NCBI RefSeq assembly: GCF_934295145.1
Contig: NZ_CAKRAS010000043.1
Span: 1 to 26,103 of the forward strand
Length of the DNA stretch: 26,103 bases
Source of the DNA: an uncultured Eubacterium sp.
GTDB lineage: Bacteria > Bacillota > Clostridia > Lachnospirales > Lachnospiraceae
Reading direction: 5' to 3'
Made by a program: the position numbers and the translations under genes. How positions within the stretch are numbered: the stretch's first letter is position 1; every line of letters starts with the position of its first letter. A model generated the notes under the pieces. That model saw only the letters and a list, made by a program, of their open reading frames with translations, had not been told where the DNA came from and did not search any database. Shown here in pieces: positions 21,629-26,103 of this stretch.

Positions 21629-23344
21629 TTAGACCTCCTGCTTCAGACAGGTTTTGATATCATCCTCCGCATTGCTGATCAGATGCAGCTGGAACGTATC
21701 CACCAGATACTGCACCACATTTGGACTCAAAAACGCCGGTAAAATCGGTCCCAGATAAATATTTTTGATACCAAGGCTCAGCAAAGCAAGCAATACCGCC
21801 ACCGCTTTCTGCTCATACCATGATAAAATCATAGACAACGGCAGACTGTTGACATCCGTGTCAAAAGCATCTGCCAGCGCAGTTGCAATCCGCACCGCGG
21901 AATATGCATCATTACATTGCCCCACATCCAGCAGCCTTGGAAGTCCTGCCACAGTTCCAAAATCAATTTTATTAAAGCGGTATTTTCCACATGCAAGTGT
22001 CAGAATCACGCAGTCCTCCGGTACAATTTCCGCAAACTCTGTATAATAGTTTCGCCCCGGTCTGGCTCCATCACAGCCACCGATCAGGAAAAAGTGACGG
22101 ATCTGTCCATCTTTGACCGCCTGCACAATTTCTCCTGCATGGCTCAACGTCGCCTCATGTGCAAAACCGGTCAAAAGTTCTGATGCCTGATGGCATTTCG
22201 GGCAATCTGATGGTTCCGTCGGCTGTACTTCCCGATCTTCCGCATAACCGCCAAGTTCCAAAGCTTGACGAATTATTTCGCTAAAATCTTTCTCTCCATT
22301 TTCTTTTTTCCCAATATATTTGACACCATCCCATCCAACAACGTTTGTACTGTAAATGCGGTCTTTGTAACTTTCCCGCGGACGCATCAGACAATTTGTA
22401 GTCATCAGGATACAACCAGGAATGTTATCAAACTGTTTTTGCTGATCCTGCCATGCACCGCCAAAATTTCCGATCAGATGCGGATATTTTTTCAAGCCTC
22501 CATACCCGTGTCCCGGGAGCATCTCGCCATGGGTATAAATGTTTACACCAGTTCCCACGCTCTGTTGCAATAACATTTCCAGATCATGAAAATCATGCCC
22601 GGAAACAATGATAAATGGACCGGCTTTCAGCGTTGTCGATACTGCATGCGGAGTCGGGTTTCCATAGGTCTGCGTGTTCGCCTCATCCAATGTCTTCATC
22701 ACGGCTAACGCCATCTCTCCTGCTTTCATGGAAAAATGAATTAATTCTTCCACTGTCATTTTGTCATCTGTCACTGCGGCCAGTGCTTCCACATAAAAAT
22801 CATCCACCGCATCACTGAAATATCCCAATTCCCGCGCCTGATGTCCATAAGCACTGATTCCCTTCAATCCATAGACGATCAGCTGACGCAGCGAGCGAAT
22901 GTCCTCATCCAGATTCTGATCATACATGATTCCGGCAATTTCAGCAGTGCGCAGCATCTCACTTTTTTCCTGTGGAAGGCGGTAGGACATATAACTATTC
23001 TCATTACCAGCACCGCCAATCTGCTGACGCAGTTCATCTTTGATCTTCTGCGCCTCTTTCAGAAGCTTCACATGGACTTCTTCATCAAAATTTACATTTG
23101 TTAAAGTTGTAAACAGACATTTTTCGATAAAAGAAATCACACCTTTGTCCAGCTTTTCTCCCTGATCCGGCAAAAGTTTTCCATAACAGCTGATGCCCTT
23201 TAACTGAAAAATGAGCAAATCCTGCAAGTTGGCCACCTCCGGCGTCTTTCCACACACACCATGCCGGGTACAGCCCTTTCCATTCGCAGTCTGCTCACAC
23301 TGATAACAAAACATTTCGTATCCCAGTTCCATATTATTCTGCAT
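21629..23344 (-). CDS. hcp: Hybrid-cluster protein / hydroxylamine reductase
   Basis: This 571-residue cytosolic iron-sulfur protein of the Hcp family is linked to nitric oxide and hydroxylamine detoxification in anaerobes. The N-terminal cluster motif is C13-x2-C16-x8-C25-x5-C31 (CYQCEQTA...GCTRHGVC), the arrangement of strict anaerobes. Hybrid-cluster ligands appear in SGHDFHDLE (His), MTTNCLMRP (Cys), LTLACGKYRF (Cys) and DVGQCNDAYSA (Cys), and the GGCDGARPGRNYYTEFA stretch is typical. The start at 23344 is chosen because GGAGG precedes it with 8 nt spacing; the in-frame GTG at 23389 has no comparable site. No adjacent hcr-type reductase gene is present. An inverted repeat at 23474-23503 upstream may bind its regulator. 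Confidence 0.95.
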   Translation of the reverse strand: MQNNMELGYEMFCYQCEQTANGKGCTRHGVCGKTPEVANLQDLLIFQLKGISCYGKLLPDQGEKLDKGVISFIEKCLFTTLTNVNFDEEVHVKLLKEAQKIKDELRQQIGGAGNENSYMSYRLPQEKSEMLRTAEIAGIMYDQNLDEDIRSLRQLIVYGLKGISAYGHQARELGYFSDAVDDFYVEALAAVTDDKMTVEELIHFSMKAGEMALAVMKTLDEANTQTYGNPTPHAVSTTLKAGPFIIVSGHDFHDLEMLLQQSVGTGVNIYTHGEMLPGHGYGGLKKYPHLIGNFGGAWQDQQKQFDNIPGCILMTTNCLMRPRESYKDRIYSTNVVGWDGVKYIGKKENGEKDFSEIIRQALELGGYAEDREVQPTEPSDCPKCHQASELLTGFAHEATLSHAGEIVQAVKDGQIRHFFLIGGCDGARPGRNYYTEFAEIVPEDCVILTLACGKYRFNKIDFGTVAGLPRLLDVGQCNDAYSAVRIATALADAFDTDVNSLPLSMILSWYEQKAVAVLLALLSLGIKNIYLGPILPAFLSPNVVQYLVDTFQLHLISNAEDDIKTCLKQEV

Positions 23345-23473
23345 GACATTTCCTCCATTCACCTTAATTCCGTTTATAGCTGTCTTCACTGTCGAAAAAT
23401 CACACTACTCATAAACGAATAAATTGTTTTCACTTTATTTAAAATGGATAGTTTGCCTGAATTTTATGCAAAA

Positions 23474-23503
23474 GTAAACAAACCCCGAAATGGAACTGTT
23501 TAC
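23474..23503 (-). promoter_or_regulatory. Inverted repeat upstream of hcp, candidate operator
   Basis: GTAAACA (23474-23480) and TGTTTAC (23497-23503) are perfect inverse copies 16 bp apart. The hcp-proximal arm overlaps a possible -35 (TTTACT). In anaerobes hcp is often controlled by the Crp/Fnr-type HcpR or by redox regulators, but this spacing does not match a site I can name. Confidence 0.35.
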
Positions 23504-23514
23504 ACATCTAATAA

Positions 23515-23848
23515 GATGAGTATGAAGCAACAACGGATGAAAACGGTAAAATCACATGGGATGATTTAGTTGCACAGAAATATGTTATTACAGAAGTAAA
23601 AACAGTAGATGGAATGAATCTATTAAAAGATAACATCACAGTTTCAATGCCAATGGAAATGACGTTGGATGAGATTAGAGCGAATAATGCGGATATCAAT
23701 CAGGCGGTTTTCGATGAAGTATCTGGAAAATATTGTTTCTATGATCTGACATTTACAATCGATAACTCCATTACCTTTGATATGCCAATCACCGGTGGAA
23801 ATCAGACAGTTATGTACATTGTCCTGATCGCAGGTCTGGCAGCAGTGG
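23515..23848 (+). pseudogene. C-terminal remnant of a sortase-anchored Cna_B/SpaA-type surface protein
   Basis: The frame through 23614 is open from just after two TAA codons at 23509-23514. It encodes a Cna_B-type beta-sandwich tail (DENGKITWDDLVAQKYVITE), a linker (LTFTIDNSITF), a sortase motif variant MPITGG near 23782-23799 and the start of a membrane anchor (TVMYIVLIAGLAA). There is no signal peptide or start. The anchor helix breaks off near 23848, and its expected continuation (GAGFFV) appears in another frame before the sequence becomes the antisense of a DUF1848 gene. It is what is left of a pilin- or adhesin-like protein. The long open frame that continues to 24879 is not coding past this point. 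Confidence 0.75.
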
Positions 23849-24028
23849 TGCCGGATTCTTCGTGCAGAATGCGATCAGATCCACAACTTCCGGTGAAAGG
23901 CTGTATTTTGTCACCTGTTTTGGATTATAGGGATTCCTCACGCATACATATCCTTCTTTTATCCGATTCAAAAACCATTTTGAATAAAATGCAGGTATAT
24001 CTGTTCTCATTCCTGTTTGTATTATCAT
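23834..24028 (-). pseudogene. 5' fragment of a DUF1848 family gene
   Basis: About 65 codons from ATG 24028 encode the start of a DUF1848 protein: IIQTGMRTDIPAFYSKWF, NRIKEGYVCVRNPYNPKQV, then SLSPEVVDLIAFCTKNPAPLLP. Intact members have about 300 residues and are thought to be radical-SAM-like iron-sulfur proteins with a later Cys cluster, missing here. After LLP the frame runs a few unrelated codons to a stop at 23810. GAGAGGGTG lies about 10 nt before the ATG. It begins 59 nt after the sirtuin gene, so the intact ancestor was probably the last gene of the ADP-ribosylation operon. Confidence 0.75.
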
Positions 24029-24087
24029 TTTATCACACCCTCTCTTATCACTATTCACCCCGTTCACAGCCGCTCTTTATCACAAGT

Positions 24088-25002
24088 CTACAGTTCTTTC
24101 AGGATTTCTCCAATATCTTCATTCATGCAGACAGACTTTTTCCTTATTTCTTCCGGTGCATATGCTTCACCCTGGTTCAGACACACATAAAATGCATGTT
24201 GAAATGTGTTTGTCATCTGCCAAAACGGATATTTTATAATACCAGGAGTATTATATCCTACACCAAGTTCAAGGAACACTATTTTCTGCTTTTTATGATT
24301 CTGTATAAATTTCTCGTACCGTTCTGCTGCCTGGTGCCATCCTTCATCTTCAACAAATGTCTGATCCGATCTGAGATTCATACTCATCGGCTTACCGCAG
24401 CGCGGGCAATATGGAATCAGACTTGTCGGAACCGTAAGCTTTATTTCTCCATCTTCCGTTTTTTGCAGTTCCCCATCTTTTATCTGAAACCCCTGACTCA
24501 GTACCATTTTTTTAATCGCATCTTCATTGTCATAGGTTTCTTTATGGCAAGGTTCACTACATTGAAACAGACCATAATCTCCCTGTGTATAAAAGATTCT
24601 GTTTTTATCAAATCCAACCTTCTGGAAACAGTGGTCCACATTTGTCGTCAACACAAAATAATCTTTCTCTTTCACCAGATCATACAAGTTTTGATATACT
24701 GGTTTTGGCGCATCCATATATCGGTTGATATAGATATATCTGCACCAGTATCCCCAGTGTTTTTCCAATGTTTTATATGGATAGAAGCCTCCCGAATACA
24801 TATCGGAAAATCCATATTTCTTTCTGAAATCCGAAAAATATTTTTCGAATCTTTCACCGTTATACACAAAACCGGCTGATGTGGAAAACCCCGCACCAGC
24901 TCCGATTATAATAGCATCTGCTTCCCTAATTTTATCTTTTATCTGTAATATCTTATCTGAGTAACTGCCTGTAGAGTCGTTCATCTTCCTCTTTAAAAAC
25001 AT
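24088..25002 (-). CDS. Class M sirtuin (SirTM), probable protein ADP-ribosyltransferase
   Basis: This 304-residue Sir2-fold protein has the NAD loop IIIGAGAGFSTSAGF (31-45), TTNVDHCFQKVGF (119-131) and a zinc site formed by C148/C152 and C199/C202 (CPRC). In deacetylase sirtuins the catalytic His stands before a Gly in an HG motif. Here the equivalent is Q140 in YTQGDYG, as in the macrodomain-linked class M sirtuins. Those ADP-ribosylate a lipoylated GcvH-like carrier protein instead of deacetylating. The late block VFLELGVGYNTPGIIKYPF is also typical. The start at 25002 has AAAGGTG 7 nt upstream; the ATG at 24984 is an alternative. The gene overlaps the end of the macrodomain gene by about 50 nt. 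No GcvH-L or LplA gene is in the window. Confidence 0.87.
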   Translation of the reverse strand: MFLKRKMNDSTGSYSDKILQIKDKIREADAIIIGAGAGFSTSAGFVYNGERFEKYFSDFRKKYGFSDMYSGGFYPYKTLEKHWGYWCRYIYINRYMDAPKPVYQNLYDLVKEKDYFVLTTNVDHCFQKVGFDKNRIFYTQGDYGLFQCSEPCHKETYDNEDAIKKMVLSQGFQIKDGELQKTEDGEIKLTVPTSLIPYCPRCGKPMSMNLRSDQTFVEDEGWHQAAERYEKFIQNHKKQKIVFLELGVGYNTPGIIKYPFWQMTNTFQHAFYVCLNQGEAYAPEEIRKKSVCMNEDIGEILKEL

Positions 25003-25726
25003 TAAATATCACCTTTATCTTTGATTTTGTCTTTTCTTTATATTGCTTTACTGTCTGTACTGCAAGTTCAGCAGCTCTTTTATTTGGAAACATAAATACT
25101 CCAGTTGAAATACAACAAAAAGCAATACTCTTTACTCCATTCTCATCAGCTATCCTAAGACACGATTCATAGCAGGATATCAGTAACTGCTCATGTTCCT
25201 TTGTCAGCTTTCTCTGTACAATTGGGCCAACTGTATGAATCACATAATCACATGGCAGATTAAACGCCGGAGTAATCTTTGCCTGCCCTGTCGGTTCTTC
25301 CTGTCCCTGTTTTATCATCATATCATTGCAATAATTCCGAAGCTGAATTCCTGCATAGGTATGAATACAATTATCAATACAGTTATGACAGGGCTGATAG
25401 CAACCTGTCATACCGCTGTTGGCTGCATTTACGATTGCTCCCACCTTAAGCCTTGTAATATCACCTTTCCAGATAGAAAGATCGGGTTGTACCTCCCTGA
25501 TATCTGCCAATGTGACAATCCCTTTCTTCTCATTTTCTTCTGAAAGGTACGCATCCTGAATCTGCAAAAATACGTGATCCATTTTTCTCGGCATTCTTAT
25601 ATTCATAAGTGCTCTGAGCAACATTTTCTGCTCGCCTGCATCGGATGGAATCTGCAAATTCTCATACTCCGGTCGCTCTTTCAGCAATGCTTCAATTAAA
25701 TATTTTCTTCTGTCATTCTGATTCAT
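24953..25726 (-). CDS. Zinc-type macrodomain protein ADP-ribosyl hydrolase
   Basis: This 257-residue enzyme is predicted to remove ADP-ribose from proteins modified by the neighbouring sirtuin. An N-terminal helical extension (1-70) precedes the macrodomain. WKGDITRLKVGAIVNAANS (86-104) forms the ADP-ribose pocket, and the Zn-binding insertion GCYQPCHNCIDNCIHTYAG (108-126) offers Cys109, Cys113, His114 and Cys116. FCCISTGVFMFPNKRAAELAV is the diphosphate loop and helix. This matches the Zn-Macro group found with SirTM in Staphylococcus and Streptococcus. The ATG at 25726 overlaps the TGA of the upstream ferredoxin-like gene by 4 nt (ATGA), so translation is coupled; a longer in-frame ATG at 25753 is less likely. 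Confidence 0.9.
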   Translation of the reverse strand: MNQNDRRKYLIEALLKERPEYENLQIPSDAGEQKMLLRALMNIRMPRKMDHVFLQIQDAYLSEENEKKGIVTLADIREVQPDLSIWKGDITRLKVGAIVNAANSGMTGCYQPCHNCIDNCIHTYAGIQLRNYCNDMMIKQGQEEPTGQAKITPAFNLPCDYVIHTVGPIVQRKLTKEHEQLLISCYESCLRIADENGVKSIAFCCISTGVFMFPNKRAAELAVQTVKQYKEKTKSKIKVIFNVFKEEDERLYRQLLR

Positions 25727-26103
25727 TTCCTTATCACCGCTTTCACCGGACATTTTTCATAACAGTTTCCACAATGCAGACAGTGCTCCTGCCGGATGAC
25801 AAAAGGTATTCCTTTCTCAATACAGTTCTGTGGACAATGTTTCATACATTTCCCGCAGCCGATACAGGATTCCGTTATGTAATATCCTTTTTCTTTTATG
25901 CTAACATTTCCCAGAATATATGTCTCCCGGAAAATTGGATTTACGCCAAGATTAAAATACTCCACTTCCGCCTGATCAATACAGAAAATAATACCGATTT
26001 CTCTTGTATCCCCTGGATATACGTTCGCAAGATATGGCTGTTCTTCAAAAATGATATCCATCCATTTTTTCTGTTCCTTCTCTGCTACTGCGTAAGCCTT
26101 TCC
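25723..26103 (-). CDS. 4Fe-4S protein with flavin-oxidase-like N-terminus (partial at window edge)
   Basis: The frame is open to the right edge and gives the last 126 residues. The first part (EEQPYLANVYPGDTREIGIIF, then VEYFNLGVNPIFRETYILG) resembles the end of pyridoxamine 5'-phosphate oxidase-like flavin proteins of clostridia. The C-terminal part holds two complete ferredoxin motifs, CIGCGKCMKHCP and CLHCGNCYEKCP, so two [4Fe-4S] clusters are expected. An in-frame ATG at 26061 exists, but the codons before it (KAYAVAEKEQKKW) continue the same protein, so the true start lies outside. The 4-nt overlap with the macrodomain gene places this redox protein in the ADP-ribosylation operon. Its flavin part is inferred from resemblance only. 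Confidence 0.82.
   Translation of the reverse strand, partial: GKAYAVAEKEQKKWMDIIFEEQPYLANVYPGDTREIGIIFCIDQAEVEYFNLGVNPIFRETYILGNVSIKEKGYYITESCIGCGKCMKHCPQNCIEKGIPFVIRQEHCLHCGNCYEKCPVKAVIRK

Noticed and set aside
23614..24879. 421-codon open frame on the plus strand as a single gene
   Set aside because: Only its first part (to about 23848) resembles a protein family. The rest is antisense to the DUF1848 fragment and the sirtuin gene, with no recognisable domain.
24088..25002. Ordinary CobB-type protein deacetylase
   Set aside because: The catalytic HG motif is replaced by QG, and the gene is coupled to a Zn-macrodomain, which points to class M.

Overview
The window looks like a chromosome segment of a low-to-mid GC, anaerobic, gut-associated Firmicute, most likely a Lachnospiraceae member. 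The signs are a bile salt hydrolase, a hybrid-cluster protein (Hcp) of the strict-anaerobe type, a SPOCS/DUF3794-LysM sporulation-type protein, a truncated SpoIIID, many AGGAGG-type ribosome sites, and single-copy core genes (murF, ddl, proA). No rRNA, tRNA, CRISPR array, intact transposase or phage module was seen.

Layout. 1-1049: tail of a probable XRE-type regulator, a bidirectional terminator, a truncated spoIIID remnant and a SAM methyltransferase. 1360-3708 (-): a phosphopantetheinyl transferase followed by an NhaC-family antiporter. 3820-6464: an aminotransferase divergent from a GntR/FCD regulator that is followed closely by a YqeY protein; the shared intergenic region holds a good promoter, a 22-bp palindrome and a duplicated ribosome-site leader. 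6534-9948 (-): cell-envelope and spore-type genes (NlpC/P60 hydrolase, DUF3794-LysM protein, PrcB-like lipoprotein). 10094-10831 (+): a PlsC-type acyltransferase. 10889-13355 (-): overlapping ddl-murF for peptidoglycan precursor synthesis. 13628-14356 (+): a short-chain reductase resembling the EF-P 5-aminopentanone reductase YmfI. 14526-14662: a large nested palindrome. 14667-17019 (-): a polar amino acid ABC transporter whose promoter has a helically phased array of TGCA-centred sites upstream, suggestive of ArgR-type control. 17365-19501 (-): proA and a TrmH-like RNA methyltransferase. 19556-21427 (-): an alpha/beta hydrolase coupled to a bile salt hydrolase. 21629-23344 (-): hcp.

The right end (23515-26103) is the most unusual part. 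An operon on the minus strand runs from a partial two-cluster ferredoxin/flavoprotein-like gene, through a zinc-type macrodomain ADP-ribosyl hydrolase, to a class M sirtuin (SirTM) whose usual catalytic His is replaced by Gln. This is a reversible protein ADP-ribosylation pair. Its genes overlap by 4 and about 50 nt. A DUF1848 gene follows but is cut off after about 65 codons. There it meets, tail to tail, the C-terminal remnant of a sortase-anchored Cna_B-type surface protein, leaving a rearrangement scar between the ADP-ribosylation operon and hcp.

Family assignments rest on recognised motifs and remembered family features; no database search was run. Regulatory calls are pattern-based inferences.
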